From: Brachyhypopomus gauderio
Taxonomy: Eukaryota > Chordata > Actinopteri > Gymnotiformes > Hypopomidae
Direction: 5' to 3'
Length of the DNA: 64,000 bases
Assembly (NCBI RefSeq): GCF_052324685.1
Contig: NC_135228.1
Location: 15,847,611-15,911,610 of the forward strand
Below are positions 33,664 through 47,970 of the stretch, piece after piece (position 1 is the stretch's first letter; the number at the start of each line of letters is the position of its first letter). The notes below the pieces were generated by a model. It was not told the origin of the DNA. It did no database searches and was given only the letters and a program-made list of their open reading frames with translations. Position numbers and translations under genes: made by a program.

Positions 33664-34729
33664 TTAGTTTCTCTATTTGACACACCAATTGCTTAAAGAA
33701 TGACAACACAACAGCAGCACAGTTTATCCAAATTAGCATTGTCTCTTCCCCCTCGAAAGCTCCAAAGTTTGGTCCAGAACACCAAATTTAGGCCCAACAG
33801 ACCTCACTATCTGCACCACTGCAATGGGGAAGGTAGGGCAAGAGGAGCGCAGTACACTAAAGCTAACTACACAAAGGAGCACATAAAACGTTCATAATTG
33901 TCCACGTCTTTAAAACCAATATTAGTTAGCATTCTGTGATAACGAATCAGTAGACACACAGAAACCAAAACACCAATCACTACAGCAGATGAGAACCGCA
34001 CACTAAATAATGGGCCTCATTGTTTGGTGTTAGTGGATTGTTTGTGGAAACTGTTGAGGGGTTGTTGAAACGTTTTCTAATCCTCCAAGGGTAGTGATGT
34101 GTACACACTTCTCCATCCTCATCTCTCTCTCTCTCCGTCATGAAAAACATTTCGCTCCTGCTTTGCATCATTGCACGCTCATCTTGAAACAAGGCTTACG
34201 AGACACAGAACGTCCATGCAGCATGGACAGATGAGGCCACGCCGCACTTAGAAATGCAGGACAGGCTACACTTTACAGGAATGTGTGGTAATTAACCGTC
34301 TAACTCAATGTTGACTGCTAAGGAATCTGAGCGAGGGGCACTGAAACTGAACACCTGAGCCAAAAATTAAACTTAAGGGGAAAAAAAACAAACAAACAAA
34401 AACACTACAACTTCAGTGAATATTTAGCCAAGATGGCAATACTATTTTGTTACAGCACTATGACCACTTCTGTTACCAACTGCTACCAATAGAACAGATT
34501 GATTCTCTTTAAAATATCCCATATTTCATAAAATGCCCTTTTAAATATTCATTTTCTGCTCTCCAACCTTCCCTTTCATTGAAGTTTAAATAGATGGTCT
34601 AGAAGACATGAACAACCCTAAAGTACAGGTAACAGCACAGGCCTGTGATTGGTTGGTGACATGAAGGGAAGCAGTAGTGAAAGATACTATTGGTCAGCGG
34701 AAGTTGGAGCGGGCGGGGCAATGAGATGC

Positions 34730-37254
<2,525 letters not shown>

Positions 37255-38164
37255 GGTACCTGTTGTTCAAACCCACCTGGGAGAAGGGAGAAGAGCCTAG
37301 CGTCAGCATGGCTCTAAACACAAGGCTCACCCGTAGCCTCCAAGACGTTAGAGAGGCAGAGTTCCAAAGGAGCTCTGATTAACATTCTTCCTCCGGTTCC
37401 GCACAAATCACAAGAACGAGGCTGGACTGCGTAATGGCAGCTGCAGGAGCATGACTCAGACTCCACTGCCCTGCTACTCGTCAGATTAAGAGCAAGATGG
37501 TGGTATTATGCTTGCGTAAACGCCACCGTCAGTGCTTGTTACACCCGTCTCACTGGCCTGTGCCCTGTGGAGGGACAGCCAACAAGTTCTGTACCACAGT
37601 AAAAAGCCTTCACACCGAAGAAAAACATTTTTAGGAGCTTTTAAGTATTTAACTTATTCTGAAAAGCATTTCTCTCCGTTGTGTTTTAATTCTTTTGCAC
37701 ATTAAATAAGACACTTTGGAGAAAACAAATAGATCAGAAAATGAAGACTAGGCAATATTGTTTCTGTTATTGCATCTATAAAGCCATATTGTTTGTCTAT
37801 AAAATCAGACATAACTCTCCCTTTCTTTGCCTGAGACTAGATTCACTTCCCTCGTGCCCAGTCCCTGTTGGCCGCTCCTCCCTACATTCAATGGAACAAG
37901 CCTAAACCGGCTCAGACCGGCACAGTCTCAGTGTGAGCAACAGTGAAATACCACTGCAAGATGTGACAAAACCATAACATGAATTAAAACACAATGCAAA
38001 TTTGATAAATGGAGAGAAAGGATCTGGACACCAATAACCTCAGACTCCCATACATTAAAATAAATGCATTCATAATTTAATGTCAAAATACAAGTTCTCA
38101 CCTACAAGGACATCAAAAGGATCATGATTTAATATAAACATGTGATTTTATACAGCCACAAGTG

Positions 38165-38232
38165 GTATGCACTTTAGTGGGTAGAGCTGCGGGATACTAA
38201 CTTATGGGTTCAAATCCCAGCTCTGCCATACA
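38165..38232 (+). repeat. tRNA-derived SINE fragment
   Basis: The segment resembles a tRNA gene: an A-box-like TAGTGGGTAGAGCTG and a perfect B box, GGTTCAAATCC, then CAGCTCTGCC. No clean acceptor stem is seen, and an AT microsatellite follows at once. A SINE head is more likely than a working tRNA gene. Confidence 0.6.
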
Positions 38233-38236
38233 TTTC

Positions 38237-38259
38237 ATATATATATATATATATATATA
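38237..38259. repeat. (TA)n microsatellite
   Basis: About 11 TA units directly after the tRNA-like SINE head, probably grown from its A/T-rich tail. Confidence 0.85.
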
Positions 38260-41200
38260 AAATGACAAAGCCATTCCATCTGGCCCATAGCATCAAATAC
38301 AACACGATTTATAGAACCACTGGCTTTCTAAATTATTTGTCATATTACTTATGACTTGAGCTGGGTCATTTGCATCAATACTGAACACATCTTGTGTGTT
38401 AAATGCAGCACAGGCTGTGTCAGCAGCTATTCCTCAGGGACACAGTGCATCATCGAAGGTTTCCACTGACAAGGCCAGAGCTTATGAATCTTCTAACTTC
38501 ATTCTGCACCACCATACATTAAAGATGAACGAGAACACATCATTGATCTGAACTGTGTCCATTCCGGATTTAAAACTAAGCTTGGCACAATGCCAACCAG
38601 GGCCCACCAGCTTTCAAAAGTAGAACAGGTGTTTATTTTTGACCACCCCAACCACTCTATATTTCAGGACCATGGTCAGTTACTTGGCCTGAGAAAGGCC
38701 ATCGAGTACCCTGTCCACATGTTTACTTAAGCAAACAGCTGCTGGCTAGAAGTCCCGCTCATTGATCAGAGAACTCTGCATTGAAATATTTTGATGTCAT
38801 AAGGGCATTAGCATATGCAGAATAAATGCAATACTTTACAAATGCACATTAAAATAAAGTCGAGCTGAAAAGCAAGAACTGATTACCAATGGCAGGCTCA
38901 CAATAGTGTAACAGGCTGCAGGGTTTATCAGAACAAGCCACAGCATGCTCAGCTTAATCCAAGGCTTAGAGCTGCAAGAGTTGGGCCTCTCACTCCCATT
39001 CCTCCATGACTGGTGCACGGAGGAGAATCACCCTGTGCATACGGTGTATATGTACAGGCACCGTTACACTTGAAGCTACATAGGATGGAGGCTGTTGAGA
39101 TGTACAGCTCCATAAAGAATTCATTAGATGTATTCAGCTTCATTATTATTTTACAGAAGCACGAGCAGTTTTAGCATCAAGAAAAACGTAAAATAACAGA
39201 ACATGGCAGAAATGTTATCAAAAATGTGCTCAGTGTTTTTATTACAATGAGTGCAGTAATTTCCACTCTGGTTCTCGGTAGAGTTGATCATGCGTTACAG
39301 AGACGTTATGGTAACAGTGGAATTGTCTACTCCCATTGTGCATAGAATACTGGGCTAAAAATAGATCAGGGATACTTGCTGGTTAGACAACCCCTTTAGC
39401 ACGCAAGCTCTGTGAAGGACAGCAGGAGGTCATCTGGATCTCATCTTGTGCTCAAATTACACATCTATTAGATAAAAATGTTTTATAATTGAAAGAGCGA
39501 ATCAATTCTTGTGATGTGTCAGTCAGATTAAAACAATGCATGTCTGGGTTAAAGGAATTGCTCACAAGGTCAAAAATTTTAGCAATCACTTCTTGTGAAC
39601 TGCCTGTGTATTGATGCTCTCTAAAAACCCAGACGGCTTTAGAAAGACCTAATCACATCAGATAGAAATCCACAATGTAGAACGCTCTACACTGGATAGT
39701 TTCTCGCACATGCTTTCACATCTACATCAACCAGCTGTTGTCTTTATGCTCTTTTTGCACTGGCATCTCCAAGCGGTCATAGGGTCATTTAAAGTGTTGT
39801 ACAATTGCTGTCTGCATCCACCATTTTTGCCTTGGTTTGTTATCCTGCACTGCGTCATGCAAGCAAAGAGGCCCCCTCCCACTCATGTACCTGCTGCTTC
39901 TGTCACAGCAAGGTCACAGCAGCTGGGGTGTGTCAGAAATGGATCCCACTGAACATACTGTGCTTTCTACACATTTACTGTTTGGGTCTTGTAGTCCACC
40001 CACACCCACAACCACACATCCATTAAGTCAACATTCAACCCTACATCAGATTTAAGAGATCTGAATATAGCAATTATTACAATAATACCACAGCTACATG
40101 CATAACCTCAGCGTTCAAGGTAATGTCATGCGCACGCACCTGTTTGCCAACACGTAATGTCGCCAACGGAGACAAGGAGATGGACCTAAGCAATATAGAT
40201 CACTTTCCCTATTCATTTATTTTATCTTTAGTCTAATGCTTTTACCAGCACGACGACGGCGTTCCTGCATTAATGCAGCCCATTTATCTACACCCTTTTA
40301 ATGGAGGGAGACCGTGTGTGCGTGTGTGTGTGTGAGAGAGAGTGAGAGAGAGAGGAGGTTTCCTTCTGTTGAGACTAGAATGTAGCCAGGAGTGACGGCA
40401 TCCCGGGAAACTGACTAGCATGTTAATTATTTGGCCTGTATAGGACCAATGCTCCCCCAATGCAAATAACTATTGGCATGCAGGTGGACTATGGCGACAC
40501 AGATGAGTATACTCTGACTAACTCGGTGCGATTCCCCATTTTATGGCGAGGCGTGAGGCGATGACTCAACCTACCCGCACATCTCTTCCGGTGAGGCCGG
40601 CTAGCCGAGTGTGTACGTGCAGACAGACACCTCCGCTCTCACCACGCACCAAGACAAACCACAACGTCGTGTTTGGTTTTATATTGTATAAAACGTACGT
40701 TAAAACAGGATTACGTTATTTTTAAAAAAACATTAGACACCCGATTCCTCATGTTTCCTCTTTCGTTACTTGACTGCAGAATGCGGAAGGAGAGGAGGGG
40801 AGTGAACGTCCTAACGCCCGTTCAAGGTTGCGGGTGATGAGGAGACATTTTGGTGATGCTGGTCTACACACAACGGTCCCGTTCGGACACGCCGGACGGG
40901 TTCGGTCCAAGGTCGTCAGTGCCGGGCAACAAACGTCTAAGGCAGCTGGAAAATGTACTTCATGCGCAGAACTTTACATTTTCTGTAGCAGTGCGACTTC
41001 GGTTGAGCAAGGACAACATCCCCCAGCTAGGTAGCTAACGCTAGTCAACGTATCGCGCTCGCGAGGAAGATTTCGGTTGAAATTAACTAGTCCGCTAACT
41101 GTGGAACTAGTTAGCTGGCTAACTAACGTTAATCCTTTAAAATGAAACCCAGATCTATTTTATTCAGTTGCTGTGGTAGAACATTAACACTAAAAGTACA

Positions 41201-41298
41201 TTTAAAGGAACAAATAGTTAGTAAATCACCTTTATCTAATTATTTAAGTTAAAAAAAATTTAGGCCTCAACTAGATTAAACTTATTTAAATGACTTAC

Positions 41299-41390
41299 GT
41301 GGTCGGTAAAGGAAGGCTCGAGAGTCGTCGGAGTGTGATGGAGAGGATGCGACGCTCGTGCAGGGGGCTCGTTCTAATACTGCAACGCAA
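41299..41390 (-). other. aldoc: Probable non-coding first exon of aldoc
   Basis: A G+C-richer segment ends in CCGACCAC followed by the consensus donor GTAAGT. It faces the coding exons across a 4-kb intron, as in mammalian ALDOC, whose first exon is non-coding. The transcription start is not fixed; the right limit is a guess. Confidence 0.45.
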
Positions 41391-42090
41391 CGTGACCGCT
41401 TACAAAACCACCGCCCACTGCTGAATATTCATGAAACAGTCTCCACGTCACTTCCGCCACAGTTCGGAACATGCCACTGCGGCACGTTCGCCATCAGAGT
41501 GGCATATACCGTGACAAATTACTGGACTAGGCCCGAACCTCTGTGTACATTCATAAACTGCACACCGAACGTGGAGTTTCCCGTCATTCACTTTGAGTTG
41601 AAAAGAATAACCACATAACGAAAACCTAGGCCACAAAAACTCAAGTACCTACATTGCTTATTATTAGTATAACCTAACGAAAGATGAAAGTGACGGATTA
41701 GAGCAGAATATACAGACATATGGAGTGATGGATGTAATTTAGTAAATAATAATATAATGTCTACAATGTCTATACAATGAGTATACATGTCATGGTGCAA
41801 TACATTTTAACAATCTGAACTGGTATCTTGTATCTATAAATATTCTTCTAACTAGGGCCGGAGTGAGCCCCTTTTTCAGCCCGGGAGTTTCATGCCCAAA
41901 TCCGGCCCACTTTTTCCAATCGGCTCAAACTAGAGATTGACATGAGCCGGCCCACCGGGAATCCTCCCGAATCTCCCGATTAGCCACTCCGGGCCTGCTT
42001 CTAACCATAATTGAAATAAATAAAACAAAATGCATATAGACACAAACAGCTCTGCAATAAAAGTCCATATATATTCTGAATTTTGTGGGT
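41391..42090. other. Spacer between aldoc and rskr, with aldoc promoter side
   Basis: The left part should hold the aldoc promoter (CACGTCACTTCC near 41,445). The right part holds the hAT-type MITE at 41,853-41,997. No gene was recognised. Confidence 0.5.
41853..41997. mobile_element. Short non-autonomous hAT-type DNA transposon (MITE), 145 bp
   Basis: The element starts TAGGGCCGGAGTG and ends CACTCCGGGCCTG, so its ends are 13-bp imperfect terminal inverted repeats. It is flanked on both sides by the exact 8-bp direct repeat CTTCTAAC (41,845-41,852 and 41,998-42,005). An 8-bp target-site duplication with GGGCCGG-type ends is the hallmark of the hAT superfamily. It has no coding capacity. The exact duplication suggests a fairly recent insertion. 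Confidence 0.85.
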
Positions 42091-42097
42091 ATCATAT

Positions 42098-42103
42098 TTT
42101 ATT
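42098..42103 (-). terminator. rskr: rskr candidate polyadenylation signal
   Basis: AATAAA on the minus strand about 710 bases past the rskr stop. Other AT-rich variants lie nearby, so the choice is uncertain. Confidence 0.35.
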
Positions 42104-42814
42104 ATTTAATATACAAGAAACCACACAAAAGGTCTGAGGTATTCAGGGAATAGAGTAAGGACCATCATCTTAGCCAAAATAAACAGAGATTTGTGCATAG
42201 GCTGCTGCTTGAACCAGAACGTCATCAAGAATATACCACCTGATGTCCCATGAAATTTAATTATGTTTAAAATACATAATTAAATTACACAATTTTATAG
42301 AGAGATTTTGCTAAATTGTTTGCTGTGCTCATTGCTCAGTTGCTCCAGAGTTTACTATAATGAAAAATGTGATCCATTACACAGCTTCTTTGTAAACACA
42401 TGTAAAACACTAAGTACATTAGACAAGAAACCCGTTGCACAGACTTGAGTATAAATGTCATGTGGATGCATCTGCATTGTTCAGTCATGTTAAGAGGGTA
42501 GTTTAGGAGTGAGGAGTAATCTATATATGGCATATCAAAATCATCTTATTGATCAAAATGTATAGAGTAACACACAGGGACAAGGTGACTTTACAAAACA
42601 TTACACAATAAAATTGGAAGGTAAAGACCATAAGACTGATTATCTTTTGCATTGGTTAAAGCAAGCGCAGTATAATAGCTCCCAGTAGTGCATAGCACAA
42701 ATGTGTAGACCACTAGGTCCAAAATATGTGCACAGTGCAGAAAAAATAATATTTTTTCTGTGAAAGGAAGACGAGCAGTAGGTCTCAAATTTCCTGCATT
42801 TAGTTAGCTCCCTG

Positions 42815-45287
42815 CTACACAAAAACTTCTCTTTGGGGGACATTGCCGTGAGGTATACTGGTTTGGATGAGGGTCTCCAGTAGTTCTGATTTGACCCATG
42901 TTGGAGACGTGTCTGAGGATGCAGAGAAGGTAGAATCTATAAGGAAGTCGCTGTCAAATTGAGGGAAGGGCTCTGGGGTGAGGCCTCGGCCTGCTTGGGC
43001 TGCACGGTCTGGCCTCTTTCTCAGCTCCAGGATGGACTCCACGGGGTTCTTCTGCAGCAGGTGTGAGTCAAAGGGGATGCCGCGAAAAAAGGTCTGACAC
43101 TCAAAGCGCTGCAGAGACCGGAGACGCTGCGATGGGTCCTTACACAGGAGCTGTGAGGCAGCAGAAAGCGTGATCGGGTCAGCTGTTATTGGTTGGATGT
43201 ATGGATTACAAAAGTGGATGGGGCTGGTGCGACACCACTATTGGTCGAACGTCTAGATTACGTCAGTTTAAGAATCTCAGGGCTGATCAGCTGCGATTGC
43301 ATGTCTTTGGTGAACTGTGTGAGCTGCGTGAACTGATCATATGGGAGCATTAATCTCTCACCTCTGTGAGCAGAAGGGCAAATGGAGGAGAGAAGGATGT
43401 GGGCATGTCGTAATGGAAGCAACGCACCTTCTTCAGCATGTTACTGTGATCATCCTCTGGAGACACAGGGAACTGAGACAGGACAAGGTGATGAAATAGG
43501 CGATGAAGTGAGACAGTAGCAGCACTCAAAATAAATGTACATCTACTTGATCATTAGTAGTATGAGGTTAGAACCTGAACCTGGTTATTGTAGGTTATAA
43601 TGTATTGTGCAGGCAGAGAGAAATAGACGAGCAAGAACCAAAACAAATGCCTAGTTGTTTTCTAGCTTCACATACTGCACCGCGATGCAGTCACATGCCA
43701 CTGACATGCTTTATGACCTCACCTTGCCGGTGGCCAATGCAAAGAGTAGGATGCCAAGAGACCACCAATCAGCAGCGTGGCTGTATGGGCCCCCACTTAA
43801 TACTTCAGGAGCTATTGGAGAGGACGGTTTCATAAGACTGACGAAGACCCCCTGGATTATACCCACCACACTACGTTACTGTTGACAGTATTTTTGTCAT
43901 GACATCCGGATCCTCAGCAATTCAGAGAAGATAATGACAGCATTCACAATCACCAATATAATTTGAATTTGAATATTTATATAATATATATAAATATAAA
44001 ATAATTTGAACATAAATCATATGCACAAGTCTATTGCCGTTCTTCACATATATAGCAAAAATATATCATTTAACTTTAATAATATTTATAGGGATATCAT
44101 ATATGAAATGCATATATACTATACATGCATGTAGGTTTACATTATTCATGTACATGACTGGCCATTTTTATGTCTTTCTTCATATAATCCTCATCAAATT
44201 TACCCATGTACTGAATAGTGCCACAGATGGTGAATGCCCTTCCTCCTCGCTCGAGTCGTCGGGACAAACCAAAATCAGCCAGCCGTAAATGGCCTGTGAC
44301 ACATCATCACACATCACCATAATTACAGTAGTCTGACCCCATCACACACCGAACTACTGCAAAGTCCACATCATGGCACATGATCTGGCTAGACTAGGAA
44401 ATTAGGCTCAAGGTCATTTCACCTTCATACTCCCTGACAGTGCTGTAAGCAGTGCCCTATTATTTCTTCTTTTATTTCTTTTTTTTTTTTTTTATTTTTT
44501 TGCAGGTGCCCTTTGTTCATTTGACTGTTACATTTTTAAAGATTTAGTCTTAGGTAATTGTCTAGTATAAAGAAGATGGGAATCCAGAAAATATGTCATC
44601 TTCATATGCAGCATGAAACAACCCTAGTTTTATATCTATTTGTCTCCTTAACCTTCATGACAATTTTTGTTTATTTAAACCGTGTTCGATTCTGTAAACA
44701 TGTAGCCTAGATTCTAGAACGTTCCATTGTTACAAAAGGAAAAAAGGTAGTCTGTAGCATCCTCTAGTGGCCTAGTGGTTGTGCAGCAGCATGTGAAATG
44801 AATTTACCTTGATCTGTTAGGAGAACATTCTCCATCTAGAGAAGAAAAGGCATGTTTTTCAAAGAGCTCAGAACTGTTACAATTGTATATGGAAATCATT
44901 TCATTGTCCATTTTATGAACTTAATAAGACATACAAACAGTGACTACCTTAACATCACGATGGATAATCCCAATATCATGAAGAAATCCTGCAATACAGC
45001 GATTGTGGAAGTGCATTCTCAAATAAAATGAAGGTGAGAATTTCTATTCACATAAACAGAATATGAGGAGTGTGAGTTTAGATCCAGAATTCACCTAGAG
45101 CAGAGCCCAGCTCAGCAGCAAACACCTTCACTTCATCCTCGCCAAACTGACCAATCATCACCCAGTAGGTGTATAGGTCTCCTGTGCTGCAGTAGTCACA
45201 CACTAGAAAATGTAATTATTAGTAGTGTTAATTCATACTGTTCTGCAAATACAGATATGGAAATCAACAGCTGAGCATGCCCCCAAT

Positions 45288-45330
<43 letters not shown>

Positions 45331-45469
45331 ACTCACACACACACCCCCCATGTGATGTCTGCTTTACTTCCATGACATAATTTCTAAACCAACACATTTG
45401 TCCAGATGTCCTGATTCAGTCACACACACTAGTCCCATGTGCAGGGTCCTAGCCACATACAGATAGGAA

Positions 45470-45518
<49 letters not shown>

Positions 45519-47970
45519 CGCACACACGCACACACGCACACACGCACTCAAACTACAACACAGGATGTTCACAGGAACACAGGAGTCATTTAACTGTAAA
45601 TACAAAGACACACCAGCACGCACACAGATAATTGTCTTTTTTTCAGCAACAATGCTGAGTCACCACAGGTTGGTCTCAGAGTTGTATTGGGGAAATAACG
45701 TTCATAGTTAAATGAGGAAAAAGTACTTTTGCCAAGTGAGGAGGAAGATAGAACATCGGATCACAGCTGGACGTCTGGGTGTGGTCTGCTATGAGGCTAC
45801 AAGGTATCTGTGTCCACCCTATACTGCAATTAATTCTCCTCTTAAAACTCACCAAGTGAGACTCAGGAGATTGGGACTCCACTGCAATGACACATCATGT
45901 TTTCAGTCTAATGCTGGACAGCCACCATATAATCTACTTAGGTGCTTTTAACCATCTTGGCAGCTGGATGCTTTGTGCTTTTAGTTGTTCTTTCAAACAG
46001 GTGCTGGGAAAGGCAGACATTAAATCAGGGACATTTTAGGGATGTCTTGGGTTCTGCACAGATGTCTGGAGCTGCTAAATCTTCAATTAAGTACTAAATC
46101 TGGCATCTGGACAGGAAGGCCAGAAAAACCTTGTACTAGATCCTCAGACATGAAAATGTAAGAAAAGTATTTTGGCCCTAATCGTGAATTCCCATAAATG
46201 AAATCTCATTTTGAATCAGATTTCATAGCCAATCTCATTTCATGAAGTCAAATGCAAGTCAACTGGTGCTTGGCTGGCAAGAACCAAAGAGAAGCCTAAA
46301 AACAGGTCAGGGGGGGTGGAGGGAGAGCTGCAGAAGCTTGGGGGACTGTAAAGGGGTGTGGGGGAAGACTGGAGGAGCATGAGGAGAGCTGAACTGAGAG
46401 GGGAGAAGGGGCACTCTGAATCACTCACTAATGTAGAGGTGATGCTGGGTCTGCCAGCAGTCCTGCAGCTCATGGACGAAAGGGTGGCGGACCTGACGCT
46501 GCAAGGCAACGGTCAAACAACGGCATGGGCAGACTGAGCTGATGACCTGTGGTAGGTCCCATAACCCGCCTTCCGTATGTATCACTCAAAAGGGAACAGG
46601 GACAGACAGGTGGAGCGGACACTTCGTATCTGGCTGACTGCCCAGGTCTGAATTCTCCTTCTGCTATTTTGTGTTCTTTGACAGCATTAAGGGAAAATCC
46701 CGAATGCCTGAAAGGTTCTGAAATGATGGTGCCATTTTTTCAAGAAAGTATGGAATATATGTAACACATTTCTGGCTGGTGCTACAAGTTCAAGGGAAGC
46801 GACAGAGGGAGCCATCCAAACTGACCTGGACTATCACCTCTTCCTTAGACTGGTCCACCACGCCAAGACGAATAACCTCAGACTTCGGGATTACCTGAAT
46901 TTTCCAATCAGACACATGGTGTAGGAGAACACAGAATGAAGACTACTGTCTTCTGTTAATACCAGTATGGTGAAACACAGATGTGGAGTAATAAAATATA
47001 GCTTTTATACAGTATACTTAGTATAATCTCATGCTAAGTACAGCAAGGCATAGCTCAAACCATCTATATGTAATATGAAATAATGACTATAATGATGTAA
47101 GAGTAATGTATTTACCTTAACCGCATAAATGTTTTGTTTCTGCTTATCTTTCACCTTTATGATAGGACCGAATGATCCTTTGGCAATGTAACCCAGGACC
47201 TGTTAACATTCCAGCATAGTAAGGGCATCATAAGGATCGCAATTATTAACACATGTTGAGGTTCACTAACGAAAAAAAGCTCTAGGCCTCAATTATGCCT
47301 GTGGTGTCTTATCACCTGAAAGTAATCATGTTCGCGGCCGTTGCGATGGGGGAACTCGGGGAGAAACATGGTGGTTAAGTCAGGAAGGCTCCACTCTCCA
47401 TTGCGTACTTTTTCGTGGTCAGGCATTTGATCTGGTTCAGGTACCTCCGTGCCAAGAATCATCTGTCGTGAGTGGACGCGCAGCGGGTAGAGCCGACAGA
47501 GTCTCGCGGAGAAGGACACGACTACCGTGGAGAGAAAGCCTCGCCATCTTGAGTAGCGGCTCCCCTCCATAGGCTGCAGTGGCTGCTATAACAAATGGAG
47601 ATTATAGCTAAGGTATAAACTATAGATTATTTCGAAGTGCTTCACTTTTATGACAAGTAAAGCCCTATAGTTCGTGTCAGCCAAGACTTCAGTGAGGCCG
47701 TTATCTTTTGACATCTAAATTGATTACACTCGTACTTTCCTCTGTCACTCGGAAAAACGATCAGTTTTTCCACACATGTCGTATATCAAGACTTACTTAA
47801 ACACCAGTGCTCAAAGATACTCGTAGAAATAGGAAAACACGAGTCGTAAAACCCGTAAATAGGCTGCATACATATAAGGACGAAAGGAGGCAAAAAAAGG
47901 GTAGCCTCATACTACCAACGAAGCTCAGGAATCTACGAACCTTGCTGTTTTTGCTACCATCGGCACCCAT
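42815..47970 (-). CDS. rskr: Ribosomal protein S6 kinase-related protein (SgK494), complete, 12 exons
   Basis: RSKR is an AGC-type serine/threonine kinase of unknown substrate. Exons: 47941-47970, 47316-47585, 47116-47199, 46826-46894, 46429-46498, 45095-45202, 44948-44988, 44808-44835, 44204-44293, 43723-43811, 43362-43472, 42815-43150; total 1,326 nt, 441 aa. All kinase landmarks are present: glycine loop GYIAKGSFG, the lysine in YAVK, a candidate C-helix glutamate in SKEEVIVQ, hinge [11 protein letters not shown], catalytic loop [20 protein letters not shown], activation-segment end APEVL, and [10 protein letters not shown]. So it should be active. The N-terminus [10 protein letters not shown] is a candidate N-myristoylation site. 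An internal ATG at 47,570 (MEGSRYSRW) would be the alternative start. The C-terminal tail follows [19 protein letters not shown] and RSKR are also near neighbours in mammals. Confidence 0.9.
45203..46428 (-). other. rskr: Large rskr intron with two CA-rich microsatellites
   Basis: This 1.2-kb intron separates the exons encoding [13 protein letters not shown] and [13 protein letters not shown]. It holds (CA)n tracts at about 45,291-45,345 and 45,474-45,545, the second grading into a CACACG repeat. Nothing else was recognised. Confidence 0.8.
45474..45545. repeat. (CA)n / (CACACG)n microsatellite
   Basis: A pure CA run grading into four or five ACGCACAC units. A shorter (CA)n tract is at 45,291-45,345. 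Confidence 0.95.

Larger units (their letters stand above)
37277..41298 (-). other. aldoc: Probable 5' UTR intron of aldoc
   Basis: About 4 kb between the acceptor at 37,276/37,277 and a perfect minus-strand donor, GTAAGT, at 41,293-41,298. It contains a tRNA-derived SINE head at 38,165-38,232, a (TA)n tract beside it, and a GT/GA simple repeat at about 40,315-40,355. No coding exon was found. Confidence 0.5.

Noticed and set aside
38165-38232. A working tRNA gene
   Set aside because: The B box is perfect, but the acceptor stem does not pair and an AT tract follows directly, as in tRNA-derived SINEs.
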